From the NCBI GenBank assembly GCA_024697655.1, contig JAILFI010000029.1, positions 1-5,645 on the forward strand: a DNA stretch of 5,645 nucleotides, in the 5' to 3' direction. Under the pieces are notes generated by a model. The model was not told the origin of the DNA, made no database searches, and worked only from the letters and a program-made list of their open reading frames with translations. Positions within the stretch are counted from its first letter, which is position 1; every line of letters begins with the position of its first letter. Source of the stretch: Clostridiales bacterium (GTDB lineage Bacteria > Bacillota_A > Clostridia > Peptostreptococcales > Anaerovoracaceae). The position numbers and the translations under genes are program-made. This document shows, in pieces, positions 1 through 4,981 of the stretch.

Positions 1-412
1 CTTTGCCTTCCGCAACGAGTTTCTTTGCGAAGCAGCGGTACAGCGGACCGCGTTCGCTCTGGTGGTAGGGACCGTAATCGCCGATCTCGCCTTCCTTGGA
101 AGCGCCTTCATCAAAATGGATGTCAAAGTAGTCCAGACTGTCGATAACAGTCTCGACGGCACCTTCGACAAACCGCTTGTCGTCGGTATCCTCGATGCGC
201 AGCAGGAACAGGCCGTCGTGCTGATGGGCAAGGCGCTCATCGACGAACGCGCCGTACAGGTTGCCCAGATGGATGAAGCCCGTGGGGCTCGGTCCGAGAC
301 GGGTGACGGGCGTGCCTTCCGCCAGGTCTCTTACCGGGTACATGGCTTCGTAGTCCGCCGGGGTCTTGTCGATATCCGGGAATAACAGGTCTGCGAGTTT
401 CTGATAATCCAT
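1..412 (-). CDS. gltX: Glutamyl-tRNA synthetase (GluRS), N-terminal part, cut by the window edge
   Basis: Class I aminoacyl-tRNA synthetase that charges tRNA-Glu (or tRNA-Glu and tRNA-Gln in bacteria using the amidotransferase route) with glutamate in the cytosol. Only the first 137 codons are present; the rest lies left of position 1. The Rossmann catalytic core begins with a GPSPTGFIHLGN block (residues 40-51), where HLGN (48-51) is the HIGH motif, followed by LRIEDTD (71-77), both typical of GluRS; GlnRS would show a PEPNGYLHIGH-type block instead. About 40 residues precede the core, against fewer than 10 in E. coli GluRS; I recall this extension in some Firmicute GluRS. The start at 412 is supported by a GGAG site (419-422 on the complement) with a 6-nt spacer. 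The gene is divergent from birA. The KMSKS motif is outside the window, so intactness cannot be judged. Confidence 0.95.
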   Translation of the reverse strand, partial: MDYQKLADLLFPDIDKTPADYEAMYPVRDLAEGTPVTRLGPSPTGFIHLGNLYGAFVDERLAHQHDGLFLLRIEDTDDKRFVEGAVETVIDSLDYFDIHFDEGASKEGEIGDYGPYHQSERGPLYRCFAKKLVAEGK

Positions 413-444
413 TTTGTTCTCCGTTTGGTGTTGTTGTATGATTG

Positions 445-504
445 CGGCGTCTGGCGCCGGTACTGACGGTGTGCAGACTGCCGGTGCGGCTTGTCCGCAG
501 CGGC
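445..504 (-). other. Hairpins in the putative gltX leader
   Basis: Two GC-rich inverted repeats lie between the proposed gltX promoter and its start. The stronger spans 480-504: GCCG, one mismatch, TGCGG, a 5-nt loop, CCGCA, one mismatch, CGGC, giving nine pairs around one mismatched pair. The second spans 445-459: CGGCG, loop TCTGG, CGCCG. Neither is followed by a U-run in the gltX direction, so they are not obvious intrinsic terminators. I see no T-box signature (no GGGUGGNACCGCG-like antiterminator sequence). They may be leader structure or merely GC-rich chance pairing. Confidence 0.3.
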
Positions 505-550
505 GTTGCAGCTTTTGAAATGGCAGGAAGCACACATCCAACCACAATAT

Positions 551-579
551 AAAATACAGGAAATCAGTGCAATACGCAA
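551..579 (-). promoter_or_regulatory. Candidate sigma-70-type promoter for gltX
   Basis: Read on the minus strand, TTGCGT (574-579) is separated by 17 nt from TATTTT (551-556) in a locally AT-rich island. The predicted transcript start near 544 would give a leader of about 132 nt before the gltX start codon. The match is moderate and has no experimental support. Confidence 0.4.
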
Positions 580-605
580 GGTGTTACCTTCCGGGGCGTC
601 TGAGG

Positions 606-634
606 TTGACGATGCGGGGAGGCTGTGATAGGTT
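606..634 (+). promoter_or_regulatory. Candidate promoter for birA
   Basis: TTGACG (606-611) lies 17 nt upstream of TAGGTT (629-634), and TGA directly before the -10 box gives an extended -10. The start would fall near 641, giving a leader of about 50 nt that carries the birA ribosome site. A 10-bp palindrome AGGGCGCCCT (647-656) follows in the early leader. No long GTTAAC-type BirA operator of the Bacillus kind is visible, so there is no sign of autoregulation. Confidence 0.45.
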
Positions 635-691
635 GAAGGCAGAACAAGGGCGCCCTCGCGACGCATTGGCAGTATAGAAAAGGACCTGATT

Positions 692-1687
692 ATGAGTGAG
701 AAAATGAGCACCAAAGAGACAGTGGTGCGATTCCTGGAAGAAAACAGCGGCCATCCGGTCTCCGGCAGTACCATCGCGGAATCGCTCGGCATCAGCCGGA
801 CAGCGGTCTGGAAAGCGATCAAGTCGCTCGAGGCGGACGGCTACATGATCGACGCGTCCACCGGCAAGGGCTACACGCTGCGGCAGGAGAACGATGTCAT
901 ATCAGAAGCGGGCATCGCCAAGTATCTGCGCGAGCCTGCGGCGGCGAACATCATTGTGCATCAGTCGGTCACGTCGACCAACGACCTGCTGCGGGAAGCG
1001 GCCATGCGCGAAGAGGTGCCCGAAGGGACGATCGTTGTAGCGGCGGCGCAGACAAAGGGCAAGGGTCGGCGCGGACGGAGTTTCTTCTCCCCGGTAGGCA
1101 CCGGGATCTATTTCAGCATCCTGTTGCGGCCGTCCATGGAAGCGGGCGACGCGGGCCGGATCACAACGATGGCGGCGGTCGCGGTGGCCGAAGCGATTCA
1201 CCGGTACGGTGTCGGCGATGTCGGCATCAAGTGGGTCAACGACGTGTATGTCGGCGGCCGAAAGGTCTGCGGCATCCTCGCGGAGGCGACGACGAGCCTC
1301 GAGTCAGGGGAGATCGACAATGTGGTCGTGGGCATCGGGCTCAATATCTACACACCGAAAGAGGGGTGGCCGGAGGACATCAAAGACCGTGCCGGAAGCA
1401 TTCTCGGCACGGAAAAGATCGACGACGCACGCAACAAGCTGGTCGCCTATACGTATGAACAGTTCTTTGATCTGTATCACAATGCGACGGAGCAGCAGGT
1501 CGCGGACCGGTACCGCAGCATGTGTTTTGTGCCCGGCAAGCGGATCACCATCATCCGTGCGGGGGTGGAGCGGTCCGGTGTGGCGCTCTCATTGGACGAC
1601 CACTGCCATCTGCTCGTGCGTTACGATGATGACGGCACCGAGGAATCGCTCTTCTCGGGCGAGATCAGCCTGCGTCTTAATGACTGA
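692..1687 (+). CDS. birA: Bifunctional biotin-[acetyl-CoA-carboxylase] ligase / biotin operon repressor BirA
   Basis: Activates biotin with ATP to biotinyl-AMP and transfers it to the target lysine of biotin carboxyl carrier proteins such as that of acetyl-CoA carboxylase. Group II ligases of this type also repress biotin genes through an N-terminal DNA-binding domain. The 331-residue protein shows an HTH_11 winged helix at about 5-65 (recognition region GISRTAVWKAIKSLEADG). The ligase core at about 85-260 has TSTND (94-98), the biotinyl-AMP loop GKGRRGR (123-129), GTGIYFSILLRP (136-147) and KWVNDVYVGGRKVCGILAEA (180-199). Lys180 is the expected catalytic lysine. A C-terminal SH3-like BPL_C domain occupies about 278-330. 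Length is normal for the group II family. The start at 692 has an AAGGA site (680-684) 7 nt upstream; Met5 at 704 is a weaker alternative. The last 67 bp overlap the convergent PAP2 gene. Confidence 0.96.
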   Translation: MSEKMSTKETVVRFLEENSGHPVSGSTIAESLGISRTAVWKAIKSLEADGYMIDASTGKGYTLRQENDVISEAGIAKYLREPAAANIIVHQSVTSTNDLLREAAMREEVPEGTIVVAAAQTKGKGRRGRSFFSPVGTGIYFSILLRPSMEAGDAGRITTMAAVAVAEAIHRYGVGDVGIKWVNDVYVGGRKVCGILAEATTSLESGEIDNVVVGIGLNIYTPKEGWPEDIKDRAGSILGTEKIDDARNKLVAYTYEQFFDLYHNATEQQVADRYRSMCFVPGKRITIIRAGVERSGVALSLDDHCHLLVRYDDDGTEESLFSGEISLRLND

Positions 1688-2304
1688 CGGGCGAACAGGC
1701 CTCCGGCAAGCCAGCACAGGAGCGCCAGGGGGAATGCCGTCACGGCGTCGATGATCACGTGCTGTTTGACAAAGAGTGTCGAAGCGACAACGAATAATGA
1801 GAGGGCGACGGTCCCGTATCGATAGACTGCCGGCGATTCCTTGCATGCAAGTGCGGAGAACAGCATCATAAAGCACATCGAACAGTGCATGCTGGGCATG
1901 CAGTTCAGATTCATTTCATCGGCGGTGTAGATGAAAAAGACCAGCTGAGAAAGCGGCGCATCGTTCAGATGACCGCGGTCGACAGTGGTCGGATAGACCA
2001 GATAGATCAGGCAGCTGAGCACGATGAGCAGCACCAGCCCGGCCAGGTGCCGCCGGTATAGTTTTTTTGAAAAGTGGTGCAGAAGCAACGGAAAGAACGC
2101 GATCATCGGGAACCACAGCAGGTAGCCGATGATCATGGACGGGATGAACGGGATCAGCCTGTCAGCCGGCATCGTCATGTCTGCCGGTGCGCCTTCCAGA
2201 TACTGCACGCCGCAGTACATGACGCACTGGAAAGCGAGCAGCAGGATCTGGTTCTGTATGAGCGGTTTTTCAAAATCCAAAGGCAGTCGTGTACATTTCA
2301 GCAT
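1621..2304 (-). CDS. PAP2-superfamily (phosphatidic acid phosphatase type 2 / Aur1-like) membrane protein
   Basis: A 227-residue integral membrane protein with about five or six hydrophobic segments (roughly 15-32, 55-75, 87-104, 118-127 weak, 139-153, 165-180 and 188-204). PAP2 motifs are visible: PTTVDR (105-110) as the degenerate first motif, NCMPSMH (134-140) carrying the PSxH histidine, and FVKQHVIID (178-186) giving the H-x3-D motif. The FVKQHVIID style and lack of a full KX6RP resemble the Aur1/inositol-phosphorylceramide-synthase-like branch. Family members dephosphorylate or transfer phospholipid head groups at the outer membrane face; the substrate here is unknown. The reading frame stays open to 2622, but that part is antisense to the thioesterase gene and lacks membrane character, so the Met at 2304 is preferred. 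No Shine-Dalgarno site precedes it, and a promoter sits exactly at leaderless distance. Residues from about 206 on are encoded antisense to birA. Confidence 0.88.
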   Translation of the reverse strand: MLKCTRLPLDFEKPLIQNQILLLAFQCVMYCGVQYLEGAPADMTMPADRLIPFIPSMIIGYLLWFPMIAFFPLLLHHFSKKLYRRHLAGLVLLIVLSCLIYLVYPTTVDRGHLNDAPLSQLVFFIYTADEMNLNCMPSMHCSMCFMMLFSALACKESPAVYRYGTVALSLFVVASTLFVKQHVIIDAVTAFPLALLCWLAGGLFARQSLRRRLISPEKSDSSVPSSS

Positions 2305-2310
2305 GTATTC

Positions 2311-2339
2311 ATTGTAGGACGGTCCCGTTAAAATTGCAA
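2311..2339 (-). promoter_or_regulatory. Promoter of the PAP2 gene, apparently leaderless
   Basis: On the minus strand TTGCAA (2334-2339) is followed after exactly 17 nt by TACAAT (2311-2316). Six nucleotides then separate the -10 box from the ATG at 2304, so the predicted transcription start coincides with the A of the start codon. No ribosome-binding sequence lies between. Confidence 0.55.
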
Positions 2340-2343
2340 AAAG

Positions 2344-2360
2344 AGAATCTGAAAGATTCT
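2344..2360. promoter_or_regulatory. 17-bp dyad, possible operator between divergent genes
   Basis: AGAATCT, GAA, AGATTCT: a perfect 7-bp inverted repeat with a 3-nt centre. It lies just upstream of the -35 box of the PAP2 promoter and about 55 bp before the thioesterase start. The form and place suit a dimeric regulator serving both directions, but no regulator gene is next to it and the function is inference. Confidence 0.4.
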
Positions 2361-2415
2361 GAAGCCGGACGGAGACGGCAGATATACGCTGCCTATTGCG
2401 GGCGGGGAGAAACAG

Positions 2416-2892
2416 ATGAACGAGAAGAAGATCTGTAACGAAACACAGGCGCAGATGGAAGCTTACATGCGCCGCACGGTCGAGGAAAACCTGGTGCAGC
2501 AGGAAGGACGCATCAACGGGATGATCGCCCCGGAATTCGTGCGCTGCTCGCTGGCGGACAGAACGCTGGTGATGCGGTATCCGATGCAGCACTGGCAGAC
2601 CAACCGTATGGATGTGGTCCACGGCGGCATTCTGACAACTTGCATGGACAACGCCATGGCGATCCTCAATATGTTTCTGGCCGGGGAGTACTTCACACCG
2701 ACGCTGACAATGGAGACAAAGTTCCTGCGGCCGATGCAGTATGATGATGCGCTGCTGGTCGAGGTGACCGCAATGGCGGTCGGCAGGCAGATTTCACACC
2801 TGCGCGCCGAAGCCCGCAGCGAAAAAACAGGCAAGCCCGTGGCAACCGGGACAGCGACATTCATGACGACCGGACTTGCGGTCCGCAAATGA
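2416..2892 (+). CDS. PaaI-like hotdog-fold thioesterase
   Basis: A 158-residue cytosolic protein of the PaaI/YdiI-type hotdog thioesterase family, which hydrolyses acyl-CoA (or acyl-ACP) thioesters as a homodimer or tetramer. The diagnostic block is VVHGGILTTCMDNAMAI (67-83): HGG at 69-71, with Asp78 in the position of the catalytic acid of PaaI. The strands TPTLTMETKFLRPMQYDDALLV (94-115) and AEARSEKTGKPVATGTATFM (131-150) complete the hotdog sheet. Residues 1-30 add a helical N-terminal extension. Start: a strong GGGGAG (2404-2409) lies 6 nt before the ATG. The substrate cannot be read from sequence. It is followed after 80 nt by the flavoprotein in the same orientation, so co-transcription is possible. 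Confidence 0.9.
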   Translation: MNEKKICNETQAQMEAYMRRTVEENLVQQEGRINGMIAPEFVRCSLADRTLVMRYPMQHWQTNRMDVVHGGILTTCMDNAMAILNMFLAGEYFTPTLTMETKFLRPMQYDDALLVEVTAMAVGRQISHLRAEARSEKTGKPVATGTATFMTTGLAVRK

Positions 2893-2896
2893 GAAG

Positions 2897-2953
2897 GCGG
2901 TGCGCCGTCCGACGGCGTGAGCCGCACTATGAAATGTGACCCTGCCGGCAGGG
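2897..2953 (+). other. Intergenic hairpin and 14-bp palindrome between thioesterase and flavoprotein genes
   Basis: Two separate structures. At 2897-2925, CGCCGT (2903-2908), loop CCG and ACGGCG (2912-2917) form a 6-bp stem, with GCGG and CCGC as an outer arm; no T-run follows, so it is not a typical terminator. At 2940-2953, CCCTGCCGGCAGGG is a perfect 14-bp palindrome ending 9 nt before the AAGGGAG ribosome site of the next gene. The palindrome looks more like a dimer-binding site than a hairpin, since it has no loop. Confidence 0.4.
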
Positions 2954-2972
2954 CGGGGAGAAGGGAGTTGTT

Positions 2973-3587
2973 ATGAAAGTCCTGTTGATCAACGGCAGTC
3001 CGCGGCACAACTGCACCTATACCGCGCTCGCGGAGATGCAGAAAGTCTTTGAAGAGGCCGGCATCGAAACGACATTTCTGGAAATCGGCGATAAAGAGAT
3101 CCGCGGATGCATGGGCTGTCTCAAATGCAAAGAACTGGGGCATTGCGTGTTCGACGACATCGTCAACGAAACAGCACCGCTCTTCAAGGAGGCGGACGGC
3201 GTGGTGATCGGCTCACCGGTCTATGTCAGCGGCCCGAACGGCACGCTGATCTCGTATCTCAACCGGCTCTTTTACAGCACCCACTTCGACAAACGGATGA
3301 AGGTCGGTGCGGCGATCGTCTCCGCGCGGCGCAATGGCACGACGGCGACGTTCGAAGTGCTCAACCAGTACTTCCTCGGCGCGGGCATGCCTGCCGTTGC
3401 GATCGGCAACTGGAACGCGGTGCACGGTTACACGCCGGAGGATGTCCTGGCAGATGAAGAGGGCCTTGCCACCCTGCGTGTCGTTGCGGAAAACATGGTC
3501 TTTCTGATGAGGAGCATCGCGCTCGGCAAAGAGGAATACGGACTGCCCGCGCCGCCGGTGCGCGTGAAGACGAACTACATCCGCTAG
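2973..3587 (+). CDS. Flavodoxin-fold NAD(P)H-dependent oxidoreductase with a CX2CX2CX5C motif (iron-sulfur flavoprotein-like)
   Basis: A 204-residue cytosolic protein of the NADPH-dependent FMN reductase / flavodoxin-like superfamily. It opens with the FMN phosphate-binding strand-loop MKVLLINGSPRHNCTYTAL (1-19), and GSPVYVSGPNG (80-90) forms the second flavin loop. Residues 46-58 carry CMGCLKCKELGHC: four cysteines (46, 49, 52, 58) spaced CX2CX2CX5C. This spacing falls within the CX2CX2CX4-7C pattern described for archaeal and bacterial iron-sulfur flavoproteins, which bind a 4Fe-4S cluster; cluster binding here is inference. The C-terminal YGLPAPPVRVKTNYIR (189-204) is a tail typical of this group. 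An AAGGGAG site (2961-2967) lies 5 nt before the ATG. The natural electron acceptor is unknown. No clear terminator follows. Confidence 0.87.
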   Translation: MKVLLINGSPRHNCTYTALAEMQKVFEEAGIETTFLEIGDKEIRGCMGCLKCKELGHCVFDDIVNETAPLFKEADGVVIGSPVYVSGPNGTLISYLNRLFYSTHFDKRMKVGAAIVSARRNGTTATFEVLNQYFLGAGMPAVAIGNWNAVHGYTPEDVLADEEGLATLRVVAENMVFLMRSIALGKEEYGLPAPPVRVKTNYIR

Positions 3588-3598
3588 TCTTAAATCCT

Positions 3599-3623
3599 GC
3601 GGCAGCCTGCCTGGCGATGCCGC
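3599..3623. other. GC-rich hairpin after the flavoprotein gene
   Basis: GCGGCAGCC (3599-3607), loop TGCCT, GGC, a GA bulge, then TGCCGC (3618-3623) give nine pairs with one 2-nt bulge. It begins 11 nt after the flavoprotein stop codon. No T-run follows on either strand, so it could only be a weak or Rho-assisted stop signal. Confidence 0.3.
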
Positions 3624-3636
3624 GCAGCTTCCGGTA

Positions 3637-3720
3637 CAGAACGGCCTGCTGCGCCGCCGCACTACAGAAGAGCCTTCTACGCCGCCGCACTACAGAACGG
3701 CCCTCTGCGCCGCCGCACTA
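3637..3720. repeat. 28-bp tandem direct repeat, three copies plus a diverged fourth inside the nuclease gene end
   Basis: Copies at 3637-3664, 3665-3692 and 3693-3720 each begin CAGAA and end CGCCGCCGCACTA. Copies 1 and 3 differ at 2 of 28 bases and copy 2 at 4 of 28 from either. The next stretch, from 3721, starts CAGAAAGAAC and matches the repeat at 14 of its first 21 bases by eye; it is the last codons of the minus-strand nuclease gene. On the minus strand each boundary reads TTCTGTAG or similar, so the gene's stop codon (3718-3720) recurs at 3690 and 3662. Confidence 0.8.
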
Positions 3721-4539
3721 CAGAAAGAACTCCTGCACCAGTTTTTCGATCAGCCGGCTGTCGATGTTGCCGCCGGCGTCGTCAAACGTCGTGATCAGAT
3801 TGAAGTACGGATAGTACCCGGCCGCCGCAAAGGCGGCCATTTTTCTTTGGTAGGTATTGCGGTAACGCGGATCGTTCATCAGTCCGAAGTGCTCCCAGAT
3901 GATCTCGCGATGCAGTTTCTCCGAGTAGACCGTGAAATCCGGCGCGATGGTCATCCCTCCGAAGATCCCTTCCTCCTCGTGCCGGATCGGCAGATCGTAA
4001 GACAGCAGAATGTTCGTTATGATGACCTCTGACTTGGAACGCACATAATGCCCGTCCGCCGCGATCTGCGTGAGGTGCTCGGGATGGCTTTCCGATGCGC
4101 AGTAATCTCCTTGCTGCGCGGCCTTCGCCCAGTCACGTTCATCAATGGTCCCTGCCAGTTTGAATATTACCGGCGCATCAAACTGATACGCCTTCGGGAA
4201 TCTTTCGCGAAGGCGGTTCGGATCGATCGGTTTGTACCGTGCTGCAAGGCGATTCATTTCCTTCAAATTGCTTTCCAGATTTGCTGCGGCATGATCGTAG
4301 TAATATCTCTGCTGGATTGCCTGCACCATCGGATGCGCCTGCTTTCCGAGATATTTCACAGCAGGCTTTCCGTTGTTTCGGCGGTAAGAAGCATAGTAAG
4401 TGCCTCTTTTGTTGTTATAAACGCGAAGGTTCTGTTGATCGAATGCCCCCAGAGAAGATAGTTGGTGATGATAGTTGTTTAAAAGACGAGTCTCTTCATT
4501 TATCTCCTGTTGGAGTTGCTTTTCGAAATCGTAAATCAT
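3718..4539 (-). CDS. PD-(D/E)xK-like nuclease-fold protein of unknown function (VRSKSE / WEHFG family)
   Basis: No gene name is recognised. The C-terminal half matches a family I recall as common in gut Firmicutes, with the restriction-endonuclease-like fold. Numbered from the Met at 4539 (273 residues), VRSKSEVIITNIL (166-178) gives the helix with Glu171, IAPDFTVY (198-205) the acidic Asp201, IIWEHFG (213-219) the second acidic residue Glu216, and a conserved-looking Lys sits at 233. The usual ExK is ExF here (E-H-F), so metal-dependent cleavage is unproven. The N-terminal half has a Gln/Glu-rich helical start (residues 5-30), a KRGTYYASYRR strand pair (44-54) and a helical linker. The ATG at 4584 would add 15 residues, but a promoter places transcription start at about 4582, after that codon. 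Neither start has a good ribosome site. GC content falls towards its 5' end. Confidence 0.8.
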   Translation of the reverse strand: MIYDFEKQLQQEINEETRLLNNYHHQLSSLGAFDQQNLRVYNNKRGTYYASYRRNNGKPAVKYLGKQAHPMVQAIQQRYYYDHAAANLESNLKEMNRLAARYKPIDPNRLRERFPKAYQFDAPVIFKLAGTIDERDWAKAAQQGDYCASESHPEHLTQIAADGHYVRSKSEVIITNILLSYDLPIRHEEEGIFGGMTIAPDFTVYSEKLHREIIWEHFGLMNDPRYRNTYQRKMAAFAAAGYYPYFNLITTFDDAGGNIDSRLIEKLVQEFFL

Positions 4540-4588
4540 AAACGAATAGTCCAAAGGTCTCAATAAAAAGGAAATAACTGTCATTTAC

Positions 4589-4616
4589 AGTATAACGATA
4601 TGGCAATAAATGTAAA
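4589..4616 (-). promoter_or_regulatory. Promoter of the nuclease-like gene
   Basis: On the minus strand TTTACA (4611-4616) and TATACT (4589-4594) are spaced 16 nt apart, each matching consensus at 5 of 6 positions. The predicted start near 4582 gives a leader of about 43 nt to the Met at 4539 and excludes the upstream ATG at 4584 from the transcript. Confidence 0.6.
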
Positions 4617-4629
4617 TCCCAAAAGCGCT

Positions 4630-4919
4630 GTATTCGATAATATCGAAGAATCGAGTCGTAGGAATACTTTTTCGGAGTCTTCGATCTGGTTTTATTCTTA
4701 TATTTGAGAAGAAGTGAGAAAAGGAATACTAACTCTTATTCGGTGACGCCGAAAGTATTCTCTAATTAGGAGAGTGGGGGAATAGAGGAATACCGCGCTG
4801 CCCAAAGTATTAAAATACGTATTCCAAAAGTGAGGGAAAAGAGCTAACAAGAACACTTTTAAGAAGGTGGATTCTGAAAAGTATTCTTGTTTCTAAGGAA
4901 AGAAGAAGTTGAGAATAAT
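4630..4919. repeat. Alternating-orientation GGAATACT / GTATTC array, ten sites at 31-32-nt steps
   Basis: Forward sites (GGAATACT-like) start at 4661, 4723, 4787, 4850 and 4912. Reverse sites (GTATTC-like) start at 4630, 4692, 4755, 4819 and 4881. The two orientations alternate strictly, with steps of 31, 31, 31, 32, 32, 32, 31, 31 and 31 nt, so the direct-repeat period is 62-64 nt. Seven sites keep the exact GAATAC/GTATTC core; those at 4692 (TTATTC), 4850 (AGAACACT) and 4912 (AGAATAAT) carry one core mismatch. Linkers from a reverse site to the next forward site are purine-rich on plus (GAAGTGAGAAAA, GAGAGTGGGGGAA, AAAGTGAGGGAAAAGAG); segments from forward to reverse differ and contain pairing sequences. 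GC content of 4621-4920 is about 37% by hand count. No open reading frame of useful size is present. It ends on the left just before the nuclease promoter. Confidence 0.75.
4633..4647. promoter_or_regulatory. 15-bp palindrome upstream of the nuclease promoter
   Basis: TTCGATA, A, TATCGAA: a perfect 7-bp inverted repeat around a single central base, 17 nt upstream of the -35 box. It overlaps the first motif of the alternating array (GTATTC at 4630). It could be an operator, or part of the array's own structure. Confidence 0.4.
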
Positions 4920-4981
4920 AGCGAAGTTTTGGCGTCAATATGATAAAACCACTGTCTGCTGACAGGGTTCCCTGCAAACAG
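4920..4981. other. Non-coding stretch between array and terminator with small hairpins
   Basis: CTGTC (4952-4956), loop TGCT, GACAG (4961-4965) forms a 5-bp hairpin, overlapped by an alternative inverted repeat CAGGG, TT, CCCTG (4963-4974). No recognised gene or RNA family is seen. A 23-codon frame starting ATG at 4940 runs into the terminator but has no ribosome site. Confidence 0.3.

Noticed and set aside
413..691. T-box riboswitch for gltX
   Set aside because: No antiterminator consensus, no terminator with U-run and no specifier-loop pattern could be found on the minus strand.
331..822. 163-codon minus-strand frame spanning the gltX-birA intergenic region
   Set aside because: It is antisense to the start of birA and overlaps gltX in another frame, with no recognisable domain or ribosome site.
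1209..1754. 181-codon plus-strand frame inside birA
   Set aside because: Ser/Arg-rich shadow of birA in another frame; birA motifs are intact in their own frame.
2305..2622. Upstream extension of the PAP2 reading frame to an ATG at 2622
   Set aside because: The added residues are antisense to the thioesterase gene, lack membrane segments and are His/Arg-rich in the manner of a shadow frame; the promoter lies downstream of that start.
4048..4461. 137-codon plus-strand frame opposite the nuclease-like gene
   Set aside because: Antisense to the conserved nuclease motifs, with no domain resemblance.
4540..4584. ATG at 4584 as start of the nuclease-like gene
   Set aside because: It lies at about -2 of the predicted transcription start and has no ribosome site; kept only as an alternative.
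4630..4919. CRISPR array, because the direct period of 62-64 nt equals a repeat plus spacer
   Set aside because: Only 6-8 bases per unit are conserved, in alternating orientation; CRISPR repeats are near-identical over 24-40 bases. No cas genes are in the window.
4630..4919. Integron attC-like sites, because units are imperfect inverted repeats of similar length
   Set aside because: No GTTRRRY/RYYYAAC core pairs, no gene cassettes between units and no integrase in the window.
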